From the NCBI GenBank assembly GCA_963210315.1, contig OY723264.1:806001-870000 (forward strand): 64,000 nt of DNA, in the 5' to 3' direction. A model generated the notes under the pieces. That model made no database searches and was not told the DNA's origin. It saw only the letters and a list, made by a program, of their open reading frames with translations. The position numbers and the translations under genes are program-made. This DNA comes from Rhynchopus euleeides (Eukaryota > Euglenozoa > Diplonemea > Diplonemida > Diplonemidae). This document shows, piece by piece, positions 23,428 through 34,739 of the stretch (within the stretch, counting starts at the first letter, position 1; every line of letters begins with the position of its first letter).

Positions 23428-24327
23428 TCACGGCGACCTTGTCATCTCCACCGAGAGGGACGCAGAAGGGAGCCGTGGCAGGTCAGGGAGGGGCGGGAAG
23501 AGGGATGTCGCAGAGGCGGACTGCGTGGCCGCCACCGCGACCGCCACCGGGGGCGGGTTCGGGCATGCCATGGCCTCCACCGGGGGGGGCGAGGGCTGCC
23601 CCGCGCTGACGCCCCCCACGCTCCGCGGCGACGGGATGTGCCCCCGCGGCGGCACCGTAGGCACCCGGGGCAGCCCATCCGTCACCACGGCAAAGCTCTT
23701 GCCGCGCCGCTCCGCCAGCCCCGCCTCACCGCCGTCGGGGATGTGGTAGTCGCATTGCATCGGGCTGAAGATATTCCACCTCCCTTTGCCACCAGAGGGC
23801 GACGGCGACGGCGGCAGCAGCGAGTTGGGATGCGACGCAGGCGGGGGTGGGATATGCAGCGCCGGCGGTGCCGCGCGGAGGCTCGCGTTGAGCAGGCTGC
23901 CATCCATCGCCGCCTCCACGACCTGCCCGTCCTTCGAATCGCCCTCCGCAGACACGGAAGACTCATCGGTGATGATGTCTGCTGCATACCGCGCAGCAAA
24001 CTGGCTGAGGTTTCGCTTCCTATCGGCAAAGCAGCTCCGCAACGTGCTGCCCGCCGCCACCTCTATGCAGATCTCCAGCTGCCCAGGCGTCTCCTGCCGC
24101 GTCTCCTGTTGCACCTGCTCCAGCACGTCCTCCTCCGTGAATGTGACCCGCCTGTCGCCCTCCTTCCGCCGCCTCCTCTGCACCATCTCGCGGCTGTTGA
24201 TGCGCTCCAGCATGATCTCCTTCCGAAGGCGCTGCACCTCCTCCACCAGGTCCAGCTGTTTGGAGATCAGGCGTGCCTGGTCGATCCGGATCTCCTCGAC
24301 AAGCGTCTGGCTCGCACCGCACCCCAT
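23428..24327 (-). CDS. Lipid-anchored coiled-coil protein, 299 aa
   Basis: The start is the ATG at 24327, because the protein then begins MGCGASQ, a strong N-myristoylation signal (Gly2) with a Cys3 that could be palmitoylated; the longer open frame upstream is Pro/Arg-rich and unlike protein. Residues about 8-60 are a charged helix with heptad-like Leu/Ile spacing (LISKQLDLVEEVQRLRKEI), probably a coiled coil, followed by a basic RRRRKEGDRR patch. Residues about 65-120 may form a small folded region (ICIEVAAG, LSQFAARYAADII). The rest is Pro/Ser/Ala-rich and probably disordered. The family is unknown. Membrane attachment is inferred from the N-terminus alone. A final exon beyond an internal AAG|GTCGCC is possible but weak. 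Confidence 0.7.
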   Translation of the reverse strand: MGCGASQTLVEEIRIDQARLISKQLDLVEEVQRLRKEIMLERINSREMVQRRRRKEGDRRVTFTEEDVLEQVQQETRQETPGQLEICIEVAAGSTLRSCFADRKRNLSQFAARYAADIITDESSVSAEGDSKDGQVVEAAMDGSLLNASLRAAPPALHIPPPPASHPNSLLPPSPSPSGGKGRWNIFSPMQCDYHIPDGGEAGLAERRGKSFAVVTDGLPRVPTVPPRGHIPSPRSVGGVSAGQPSPPPVEAMACPNPPPVAVAVAATQSASATSLFPPLPDLPRLPSASLSVEMTRSP

Positions 24328-26461
24328 TGCGGCAAAGCAGCGGGGAGGAAACGCACAGGGGGGTGAGGGGATAGAAGCGGGTGGGCGGTAGGGGGGGCTC
24401 TGCACAGAAAACAGAGAGTCAGGTGTGTTTTGCGCGGCTATCCCCCTCGATTTGGGGTTTCCCCTTCGGGTCCCTCTCCCGGTTTCCTTTCCTCGCTTCA
24501 CGCTGCCCCGGCTCTTCGCAGCTCAGAAGGGGGCGGGGTGGTGGCAGAGGTGGGTAGGGTGTGTGTGTGTATGGGGGGGGCGGGGGTGCTGCGAGCACCG
24601 AGTGGGTAATAAAATATCACCTGTGTTGTTGTTGATGTTGCTGTTATGTGGGTGGGTTTGGCAGGCTTCATGTCACCAGCTTTTTTCACACAAAACAGGT
24701 TTTGCTCATCATGTTCAGTGCCACAGAAAAGACTCGGAGCTGTGCGATTTGTATGCACAAACGGTGACTGTGTATTGTGTCAGCAGGGTATCAAATGCTG
24801 ACACGAGTCTTTTCGACTCGCGACTAATAGAGACAAGGCAGTGGCACCCTCTGGGCATTCAATTTGTCTCATTGGAAGAGGCGGGGAGTGGGGTGGGGGT
24901 GGGGGGAGGGGAGGGGAGGGGGCGGAGGTATAATCACATCACACACCCTCCCCCCCCTCGACATGCAGTGGGTAGAACACACGGAACCCTCGTACACCTG
25001 TCCACAAGACAGACAGACTTCACCCTCCACCCTACCCACCCACACCCACACCCCACCGCCCCCCACCTTGACAGGCAAAGCGAAGTACGCCGCAGATCTG
25101 CTCTGGCGCCAATGTTTCATTAGCTTTGCCTGCAATCCACCAAACCACCCTAACAGTGTGCCGATGGTTCAAAGTGGGAGGGGGGGGGGAAGCAGGGGAT
25201 TGACGGCAAAAAAATAACGAATAAAAAATAAAGACGTGGCGCCGTAGAACCCCCCCTTGCATTTTGCTTCTCCGCAAAAAAAATATATCAAAATAACTGC
25301 TATTTCCGACACCCCAAACCAACCCCTTCGAGGTGTCTTGCTCTGGGTCTACAACGGGCACGGCTCGTTTGATGGATGGTCTTGTTTCGGCTGGGCAGTG
25401 AGAGATGTAAAAGAGAGAAAAAGAGAGAGAGAGAGAAAGAAAAATACACTCAAGGAAGCCCGCCGCCACCACCGCGCCGGTTCCCACCCCACACCCTCTC
25501 CACTCCCCCACCTGCCGATTCTGCATCGTCCCAGCAGAGGGGGTGTTAAGATATCGCCAGGGGTTTTCGGCAAACTTCGGCGTTTTTGTCTCCTATAAAT
25601 CGAAGAAAAATGCACCAAAATACACCACTTCCAGCACCGGAGCGAAGACCCTCAGAGCTCACTATCGGGGACAGCATTCTCGCCACACACACATCTGCTC
25701 CCCACAGCAACCGGATCTGCTGATGTAAAACAAAAGGCAGAGAGGAGGGCATTCGCTCATTTTTTTTTGTGCAGAAAAAGCGATCCGCCTCACAAAGAGA
25801 GGAGGCAGGACCTGGCACAGCTTGACACAGAGCGAAGCCCCTTCCGGGAGACAGTGAAGAGGAAGAGGAGGAAGAGGATGAGGGGGAAAAGGAGGGGGGG
25901 GGGGGTGTGGGGAGGTGTGTGGCTTCGTTGGGGGTGACTTGAGAGGAGAAGGGGGGGGGGGGATCGGGGGGGGTGTTTGGCTTGGTGAATGTGTTTTGCT
26001 TTCCGACAACAGAGGTTCTGCTCTTGTGGGGATGTGTGTGTGGGGGGTGTGGGGGAGAAGGAGATAAATGGGGAGGACATGCCGTGCATGAGCCCCCCCC
26101 CCCCCCCCCCCCCGCACCACGCATCACATAGTACAAGAAATCGGTGTGGTTTTGTGGAGGGGGGAGAAGGCGGTTTCGCCGCATCCTGGCAGCCTATCAC
26201 GCTTCCCTTCTGTGGATGGAGAATCAGCTGAACAACAGCAGATTCCACCGCATCGCATGCAGGCAAGGGAGGGAGGTCGCTTTCTGGTGGGGTAAAAAGG
26301 CTTGTGTTGTTGTGCTGTACGATTTCCCCTTCGTTATACCCGCGGCGCCGCCGCTTTGGAACAAGGGCTGTTCCCAAAAATAAAAGATCCGCAAATAACC
26401 GAAAACCATCTCCGAAAAGTGGAGGATGGAGGGGGTGGGGGGGGGGGGGCGGCATACACAG
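24328..26461. other. Gene-poor region
   Basis: No supported gene. Long G and C runs (notably C runs at about 26091-26113) and GGGGAGGGG-type purine stretches dominate. The longest minus-strand frames translate to Pro/His/Ser-rich sequence that I take as chance. Confidence 0.4.
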
Positions 26462-26545
26462 CACGGTGGGATCTTGTAAATTTTACATGTATAACTACAA
26501 GTATATCAACCAAAATCTGAAAAACCGTATACTTTAGTCGTTTAC
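26462..26545 (+). repeat. Dispersed repeat, short form
   Basis: Begins GCACGGTGGGATCTTGTAAA, passes through ACATGTATAACTACAAG and ends near CTGAAAAACCGTATACTTT. The same sequence is found inverted at 29510-30192, where the middle is replaced by several hundred bp of ACATGTAT-type satellite. The two may be independent copies or the two ends of one 3.7 kb element. Confidence 0.7.
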
Positions 26546-27344
26546 TTGGGCAGCAGCAATTTGTACATTTTTTTGACAATTTTGAGTTGTGACCCCACCG
26601 TGAATTCCGCGGTATACCTAGCAGTCAATTCCGCCCTGTTTCGAGTTCCGGAAATACAGTCTGTTGGGTTCAAATTGGGATGCGGATGCGCATCCCAATT
26701 TGACTGGTGAGGTTGGCCGGGAAATTTTTTTTTCAAAAAATCTCGGAAAGCTATGGTAGCAACGGAATCAAATGCGGCCAGAATCGGGGAAAAAGGTGTA
26801 GTGGAAGACAATTTACTCCCAGATGCAGTTCTCACCCCCCTTGGTAGGCTTTTGTACAGTGATTTTTTTGCTTCTTATTGCCTGCGAATCCACCACCTTC
26901 CATGCACAGGAAAACTCATCTGAATCATGTGAAACACAAACATGGCCTGCTTCAAATGCAAGAGTTCATGGAATGTCACCAACATCACCCTGCTTCCCCG
27001 GGCAGTGCAGAATGGCCTGAAGGCCCCCCACCCAGTGGTCTCGCTGGGGGTCGGGCAAACCAAAAAAGAGGTAGGGCACAGGGTGGGCCGAGCTCGCTCC
27101 GCAGGGGAAAAAGTGCAGCCCAACCCCACTCCGATTTCCCGCAGTATGATGCAAACAGGGCCACAGAACGTTTTCCCCCCAATTCGAAAGGCATCGGATG
27201 CTGCCGCCTTAGATCGTCCTGCTGGACCAAAAATCAGTAGTCAGGGGGTCTTGGGTTGCCATTGAGCACTTGCAAAACTGCAATCCCGAGTAACTTTGCC
27301 AGCGCGCCGTGTTCAGGAACGGCAGCAAAGCTAACAGGCTACAT

Positions 27345-27398
27345 GGGGGGTCTGGGGGGCGGAGCCCCCCAGCCGCCGGAGGCCACGGTAGTGAACAT
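27345..27398 (-). repeat. GC-rich 54-bp module, copy 4
   Basis: Stand-alone minus-orientation copy; its flanks do not show hAT ends or an 8-bp duplication by eye. Confidence 0.88.
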
Positions 27399-28694
27399 CC
27401 TAAAATCCCTCGAAGGCTAATCCCCACACCGGTTGGTGCTGTTGCACATTCCAGGCGGGGATGATCCTTCGCTTGACCTGATGAGTGCCTGACGGTGCGC
27501 TTCGATGAGCACCACCAAGCCCCCAGCACCTGGTACACCTGCTCATGATGGCGTTGGGTTTTCATACGCTGCGCGTGAAAACTCGGCTACAAGGCCGAAC
27601 CCAAAAGCCCCAAAATCTGACCCATCCGCAAAATTCGACGGGGAAAATATTGAGGTAGGGCCAAGGTAGGGCCGAGGTAGGGCCATGCCACCCCTGGCGG
27701 CCTACCCTCCCCAAAAATTACAGAAAAAGGGAGGTGGGGCCGCGGCCCCCCCTGCCAGCCCTGGCACGAGATCACTGCCCCCACCTCTCCCCTGACTTTC
27801 TCAATTGCTCCAGGATTTCGGCTATTTTCGGCTATTTTGTGTACTTTGGGACCCCGTGTAGGAGGCCTTATACACCGCAAAAGTCACCGATTTTTTTTCT
27901 CCTGGGAAGGTTCTCACTAAAACTACACAGGAATCACATTTTTGGGCCGGAAAAATTTTGTTTCCGGCCCGGACGCCTCCCTGAGACGGACCCATTTTTG
28001 GGTCGATTTTTGGGGGGATTTTCCTTAGGAAAGTTGGTAATAGTGGTTGGGCAGCAGTAAATTGGACTCTACTCCACTAAATTCACCGATTTTTTTTATG
28101 GTGTAATCTACGGAGCTCAACTCTCAAATTCCGTCAAAAACCGGGTCTTTTTGTGGCGATCCGCGGGGGTGAAATTCCGAAGAAAATATCGGCAAAAACA
28201 GTTTTTCCGAATTTCTCCACCAAAAAAAAATATTTTTTTGGAAAAATTATTGTCCTGAAAAGCGCCAATTCCGTACAGGGGATAAGATAGGTCTGGTTTT
28301 CCGGTTTTCAAAACCAGGGTTTCCCGGTTCCCGGTTTTCTGAAAAAAAAAAAAGGTCGATCTCATTTTCGGCGTTTTTTTTGTGACTTTGGGACAGTAAA
28401 ACAGTCAGAAAAAACGCCATAAAAAAATAGAAAGTGACCCCATCGTGATCCGCACAGAGCTCAAATAGTCCAAAGAAGGCAGAGAAGCGGAGAAGAAAAA
28501 ATGGACCTAGCGGGTGGCCCGGTGGGTGGTGATGCCCTCGTCATGCAGGTCTCTTCTGTTTTGAAGGTGCACACATGGTGGACTCCAGCCACCATGTCTA
28601 AGAGGGAGTCTAAGACTGCAGTCTGTACTGGAGACGGGAGTCTATTTTCCAGCTAATTTACGCTAAGACTCCCGCTAGTTGAGACTCATGGGAG

Positions 28695-28752
28695 ACACAC
28701 GGTGTACTCCAGCGGAGGTAGGGTAACCTCCGCTGGAGTTCACCGTGTCGTC
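28695..28752. repeat. Near-perfect hairpin
   Basis: ACACGGTG.ACTCCAGCGGAGG pairs with CCTCCGCTGGAGTTCACCGTGT around a TAGGGTAA loop, giving a stem of over 20 bp. A smaller CATGGTGG/CCACCATG hairpin is 120 bp to the left. Purpose unknown; probably part of a small element. Confidence 0.7.
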
Positions 28753-29165
28753 TGCCTCTGTGCAGCGTCACTCGGTGCCATCGAATACATGGCGACAGCC
28801 CACCAACTCGAGACAGATCTGCTTGTCTGGAGGGCTGAGACGAGAACACGAACGACTTTCAAGCAGTCTTGAAGGTCGCCAAGCCTATTGGGGGCAACTA
28901 ACAGATGAGATTTGTTTGTTGCCTGTCGTCACAGCTAGGTGCCCATCTCCTCGACAACGGAATGTGTGCAGAGATCTCGTGGACCCTTTGGCCATTCTGT
29001 CGTGCACCCACTCCACCCACAACGCACACCTATCACGAGTGGTCGCTCCCCCGTCCTCCTCCACCCTGAAGGTTGAACCCTCAAGGACCAGTGATCTCCT
29101 GCTGGCCGGGCTGCGATACAGCGAAGCCTTCCTACTTACAAGCGAATCCAGACTGTAGGGAACAG

Positions 29166-29220
29166 ATGTTCACTACCGTGGCCTCCGGCGGCTGGGGGGC
29201 TCCGCCCCCCAGACCCCCCC
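29166..29220 (+). repeat. GC-rich 54-bp module, copy 5
   Basis: Plus-orientation copy. About 150 bp downstream is a GCGCGCGCC-GAA-GGCGCGCGC hairpin, the same arrangement (inverted) as in the 789-bp hAT-like element, so this is probably a decayed relative of that family. Confidence 0.88.
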
Positions 29221-29509
29221 TGCGTAAAAACATTGCACCAGACCTTTTTTGGCCGAGAGTCCAAACTTTCAAAGCAGCTGCTGCGCCTGCCCCACCAAGC
29301 AGCCTCAGTACGACAGGACGCGCGCAGGCACCGGGCCCTCTCAGATTCTGGGAGGGTTTGCGCGGGTCGCGCGCGCCGAAGGCGCGCGCGAAAAATTTTC
29401 AAAACCAGAAAAACCGGAAAACGGCGCCAGAAAAAAAGTCTATCTTATACCCTGATTCCGTACGTTACACGATAAAAAAAATGTTGAAAAAGGTGTAGCG
29501 GAGTGCCAT

Positions 29510-30192
29510 TTACTCAAAATTTTGAAAAAGTATACGGTTTTTCAGATTTTGGTTGATATACATGTATTATACATGTATAATACTTGCATGTCAACTATTA
29601 TACATGTATAATACATGTATATGCCTGAAATATACATGTAAAATACATGTATATCAAGTAAAAATACATGTATAATACTTGCATGTCAACTATTATACAT
29701 GTATTTTTACTTGATATACATGTATTTTACATGTATATTTCAGGCATTTACATGTATTTTACATGTATAATACTTGTCATGCAAGTATTATACATGTAAA
29801 ATACTTGCATGACAAGTAAAATACTTGCATGCAAGTAAAATACATGTATTTTACTTGCATGCAAGTATTTTACTTGTCATGCAAGTATTATACATGTATT
29901 TTACTTGTCATACAAGTATTTTACATGTATAATACTTGCATGACAAGTATTATACATGTAAAATACTGAAATATACATGTAAAATACATGTAATCAAGTA
30001 AAAATACATGCATAATAGTTGACATGCAAGTATTATACATGTATTTTTACTTGATATACATGTATTTTACATGTATATTTCAGGCATATACATGTATTAT
30101 ACATGTATAATAGTTGACATGCAAGTATTATACATGTATAATACATGTATATACTTGTAGTTATACATGTAAAATTTACAAGATCCCACCGT
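29510..30192 (-). repeat. Dispersed repeat with expanded ACATGTAT satellite
   Basis: Inverted relative of 26462-26545. Between the shared ends lie about 560 bp built from ATACATGTAT, AATACTTGCATG and TTTACTTGCATG, mostly self-complementary and arranged in mirror blocks that could form a cruciform. The short copy at 26462 lacks this expansion. Confidence 0.8.
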
Positions 30193-30958
30193 GCATGCAT
30201 CACGAAAAAAAATACACCTGAACTAGAGTGGGCGGACACGCGCGCACGCTCTTAGTCGCAGGCGGAGCAACCTCTGTTGTCGTTCCCCTGACATTTCTTT
30301 CTTTCCTGAAGGGGATATAGGAATGGAAGTAGGAGGGGGCGAGGAGGAGGGGGGGGAAGGGGGGAGGGGTACAGGGTTCCGATGCCCCAACAAAAGAAAA
30401 GTGCGCTTTTCAATCGGAGGGTCCGTGCAAGCCTTGGTAAAACAATTGCACTTTATTTATTTTATCGTTCATTGTTTTCTGCGTTCTGGGGGGGGGGGTA
30501 CTTTTTTTTGTATAGCTGTCTTGGCAACGTGACATGGCATGACCAAGCACCACACGCCACGTGCCCTCAGGCAGGGGGGAAGGGGGGAATGGGGGGCGGG
30601 ATAAACGGTAGGAGGGCGGGTACACAGGCAGAGAAAACAGCAACCGCGCAACGGGAGTGGCTGAACTGTTTGATAGTGCATGTGGTTGCCAACTGGCTGT
30701 CGCGATACAGAGCAATGGTGTGGTGCAATAGTGCTGGGATTCAACAGGCCTCACACTCTGACATCGGCTGCGGCGAGCAGGCTGGACACAGCACGTTCTC
30801 CCCCACCCCCACCCCAGTCGATGCAAAAAACGAGAACGCACATTCAGAAGGGACCTGGTGTAGACCCTTCCACATCGGACGGGACAAGGCAGATCGATGT
30901 GGCTCACGAGACATGCATTGTCGAGCAGGTCCAAGGGTCGGGGGGGGGGGGGGGGGGG
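30193..30958. other. Intergenic, no gene seen
   Basis: GGGGGAGGGG-type purine runs and a run of about 18 G at 30940-30958. Open frames are not protein-like. Confidence 0.4.
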
Positions 30959-32110
30959 TAGGGGGGGTCAAATGCCACCCTTTTACGTGGACAAACATGA
31001 TTTTTCAAAAAACCGGCGCAGAGGCCCCAAAGCCCCCGTAAACCCTCCAAACCCCCCCAGATCGGTCCGGAAACCCATCGAACCCCACTTTTCCACCATT
31101 CCGGGCACCTCAGGTGCCCGAATTGGGGTACCTAAATTTTGTGCCACCGTTTGGTACCGGACAGTGCCACTGTGTGGGAGGTTGGAAAAGAAAATGCCCC
31201 AACACACCACATCTGAGGGTTGCAATGCATGTTGCTTGCCAACCACGTCATCCGGTGGGTGTCAGGCGCTATGTAGGTGGCATTAGCCAGGTCTTCGATG
31301 AGTTCTGGCTTGTATATGTACCTCCCTGCCACCATGCACCGGGAGGCTGCCTGTAGGTACGGAACAAGTCCAGATGGTCGTGTGATTCCTGTGCAGCAGT
31401 GCTCCACAACCGGGATGTGTTGACAACGACTGTTGCAACACGAGCTGTACATTCCGGGAACACACGAAGTGCGCTGTCGTGGTACCCATTGTGCCAGAAT
31501 TGGTACTTGCTGCGGTCTACTTTGCCTGGCCCAAGAGCACTGGTACTGAACAGTGCAATATGCGTGGCGAGGTGAATGCAACGGAAGCGCGCAAAGTCAA
31601 TACAGCTCTCGGATGGCGGGTGGTGGTGTCACTAGTGTGTGACGTTCACTCGAGGATACAACGCATCACAATGAATCAGCAACCGTGGACCGAGTACAAT
31701 ACGCTCTCTGTGGCTGGTGTGGGGGACAAAGGCAGTGCCTGTGCCGCAGGCAGGGAGGTACATATACAAGCCAGAACACATCGAAGACCTGGCTGATGCC
31801 ACCTACATAGCGCCTGACACCCACCGGATGACGTGGTTGGCAAGCAACATGCATTGCAACCCTCAGATGTGGTGTGTTGGGGCATTTTCTTTTCCAACCT
31901 CCCACACAGTGGCACTGTACGGTACCAAACGGTGGCACAAAATTTAGGTACCCCAATTCGGGCACCTGAGGTGCCCGGAATGGTGGAAAAGTGGGGTTCG
32001 ATGGGTTTCCGGACCGATCTGGGGGGGTTTGGAGGGTTTACGGGGGCTTTGGGGCCTCTGCGCCGGTTTTTTGAAAAATCGTGTTTGTCACCCCCATTTG
32101 ACCCCCCCTA
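30959..32110. mobile_element. Foldback element with about 360-bp inverted arms
   Basis: The arms run inward from TAGGGGGGGTCAAATG at 30959 and its inverse ending at 32110. They match over roughly 360 bp with few differences, including GGCACCTCAGGTGCCCGAAT and AACAACATGCATTGCAACCC-type blocks. A TA at each outer end could be a Tc1/mariner-type duplication, though the flanks are both poly-G and the exact ends are uncertain. The loop (about 31340-31745) has short protein-like plus-strand stretches but no recognisable transposase. Very long arms with a short centre are typical of foldback transposons. Confidence 0.78.
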
Positions 32111-34739
32111 GGGGGGGGGGGGGGAGGGTTCAATGACCGATTGCCCAGCCGTGCTCCTCCAGCCCCGCTGTTGCGAAAAAATAACCTGTGCATCGGGTCC
32201 GTCTAATCCACCTCCCTCCCTCCTTCATTGATGTTGATGGCAAAAAAAACGGGATAAAATACGAGGAGTGTGTGGGTATGGGTGCACATGTGAGCTCTGC
32301 TACAACATCCGCTGACGCATACATTCTCTTGATCTACTGCCCCGTCTACAGAGCGGATATTGCCAACAAAAGGCACCGATGTTTCTTCTGATCGGGGGTG
32401 TGGGGGGCTATCATGCATTCTCTAAACCCCATGGTAGGTGAGGGTGGCTGTGGGCAGTGCAGCTTACAGCCCTGGAAAAAGGGCTGGTGCACAAAACAAC
32501 ACCTCGTCGTCAGGTACGTCATGGCGCAGAATGCAAGCTTGGCGAAACAGAGGTGATTTGTTCGCATCAACCGCGATGGGAAGATGCATGTGCCTGCACC
32601 ATCTTCAATGGGGCAAGCCGACCCTGCCTCAGTGACACCGGTGCCGGCTGTGGTGTTGTTTCTTTTTCGGACAAAAAAAAAGAACAAAAACAAAATATCC
32701 GTCTCGGTTTGAAGTTTGAGGAGGGTGTGAGGGGAGGAGGGGGGGGGGGGAGGCGGAGGGTGTGGGGGTCGGGATGTGTGGGGTGGATGATTGAAAACCA
32801 AAATGATCTATTGCGTTGGGGCCTTGTAAGACCTCTGTCAAAGACATTTCACATCACGCACGATTAGCGAAAAGAAAAGAAGGAAAAAAAGGACAACCAG
32901 CGGCAAAGAAAAAGGGTGAATGGGGTGGTGTGGACTTCACTGTATTAAAGGAAACGGCTGGCTGTTACGAACGGTTGATGGACATCACATAAAATATTTT
33001 TTTGACCCACGCACACAACACGCGAGTCTTCTTGCGTTCATGCGAGTGCCCCCATGGCACACAGAGAAGGAGCGGCCGCTCCGTGGATGGTTTACATCTG
33101 CCAAAATTCAAAAAGAATATTGGGCAGGGCAACCACTTTTTGATGCGATCTCCAATTGTCGGGCCCTGACACACTCACGTGAACACTTCGCTGCAGTGTC
33201 GAGCACACCCTACCACTATCTGCTCCGATGCGATCTCCACTGACACACACACACACACGCGGGGTAAGATTTCCTAAACTTATGCGCACATCACATTACT
33301 GAGCTGTCTCCGTCACATAAAATCCACCCTCCGTTGATGAAGCAGAGGTTGGCCAGACAGCATTCCACAGACAGGGTCGGAGTGGGCGACGAGGGGGCAG
33401 AGGCAAGAGGGCAAGACGACGGCACGAGGCGGTTTGTACCAAACCACGCCACAGAACCAGAACCTGACCAGCGGGTGCCTTATTGTTTGTTGAAAACGCC
33501 TGAACCAGCCAGAGAAGGGGAGACGAGCCCCCTTTTATGAGGAGTCATCTGTGCCGCCGCCCACCTTCCCTTGATCGTTTTATGATTGATAACAGAGTGG
33601 GGTGGGGTGGGGTGGGTAAGGAGGGGCACACACGCACACACCAGGCATTTCTGTGCTGTTCCGACTCAGGAATCCCCCCCTTGGGTGGGGGGTGTACAGT
33701 GTTTTGGGATCCCGGAGGAATTCTCCTTTGTTTTGTTTTCGGATATTTTTTTCCGTTGCCGGAACAGCAGAAACATCTGGCACGTGCCAGGCAAGGCGGG
33801 GCAAGGCCTGCGGTACACTTTTTTTGGATGAGATAAAGTAATCAATTTGTGCAGGGGGGAGGGGGGTAATCCGCGTGAACAACAAAAGAATAGGAGCCAA
33901 TATTTCGGTCACTTCATTTGGGCCGACTCCAGACACGAGCGCAGCTAACGAGAGGTAAATCAAAACCAGACAAATGAATCGCCCAACTGAATCGTGCTAG
34001 CTAAACTCCGGAAAGAAGTGTCTTTTTTCGTTGAACGCAGCCAAATATAAGGCCTAACCTGTTTTGGCGCACGGGTGTGATGACAAAAGGGAAAAGTGCT
34101 AGCACGAACATGATGTTGGTCTTCTGGTTATGTCTGGTTTCTTAGAACACTTAACGTGTATGCAAAAAAAATGGATCTGAGACCTCTGGTGCAGCCACTC
34201 CCAACGTCAGACTGATAAAATTGTTCTGCCGCTTTTGTCGATCGGCAACAGCGGAGGAGAAGATTGGAGTCGTCATGAAAACCGGGATGATGGTCTGTGC
34301 ATATTTTGCTTGGTATCGACGACAAAACCAATCGGATTGTATGAGGTAGCGATGCAATGCACCTGCACCTCGTATTCGTGGTTGTTGGGCTTTTGAGGCT
34401 TTGAAATACTCTTCAGGGTGATAATACAGCGCTTCCCAAGCGGAAGAGGGGGGGGGGACGGGAGACGGTGGAGGGGAGGAGGGCAAACTGAATACCGCCG
34501 CCACTACCAGGAAGGGGAGGAGGGGGGAGGGGGGGATTCCGGATGCCTTGTGCTTGCTTGGGGGCGGGAGAGCTGTCTCCAGCTGACGAAATAAAGAACA
34601 GCCCAATCACACCAGGGGCCTTGTGTCCGTGAAACGAGAGAAAAAGTCGCGACAATCCAGTGTCGCAGCAGACGCGTGCCTGTATGCACGATGTGTTTGC
34701 TGCGGTGGTGCTGCTTGAAGCGTCCATCCGTTTCATTTT
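32111..34739. other. Gene-poor region
   Basis: No supported gene. G runs at about 32110-32125 and 32740-32752, a CA microsatellite near 33243, and many short open frames with random-looking products. It is the 3' flank of the glycine dehydrogenase gene. Confidence 0.4.

Larger units (their letters stand above)
26546..29165. other. Transposon-like debris without genes
   Basis: A+T-rich blocks with poly-A/T runs alternate with GC hairpins. Related phrases recur in different orientations (GGTGTAGTGGA..AATTTACT near 26795, its inverse near 28050, and a variant near 29489), pointing to several overlapping old elements. Tandem GTAGGGCCGAG-type repeats lie at about 27652-27685. A 137-codon plus-strand frame at 28745-29158 has no visible domain. 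Confidence 0.4.

Noticed and set aside
24328-24501. Upstream extension of the MGCGAS protein
   Set aside because: The extra 58 residues are Arg/Pro-rich and would remove the lipid-anchor start, which is the strongest signal in the gene.
28745-29158. 137-codon plus-strand frame
   Set aside because: Composition is not extreme but no motif, no conserved block and it lies among transposon debris. Not called.
26462-30192. A single 3.7 kb transposon bounded by the inverted GCACGGTGGGATC ends
   Set aside because: The ends are inverted, but no target duplication matches, and the interior looks like several overlapping older insertions. Two independent copies are equally likely.
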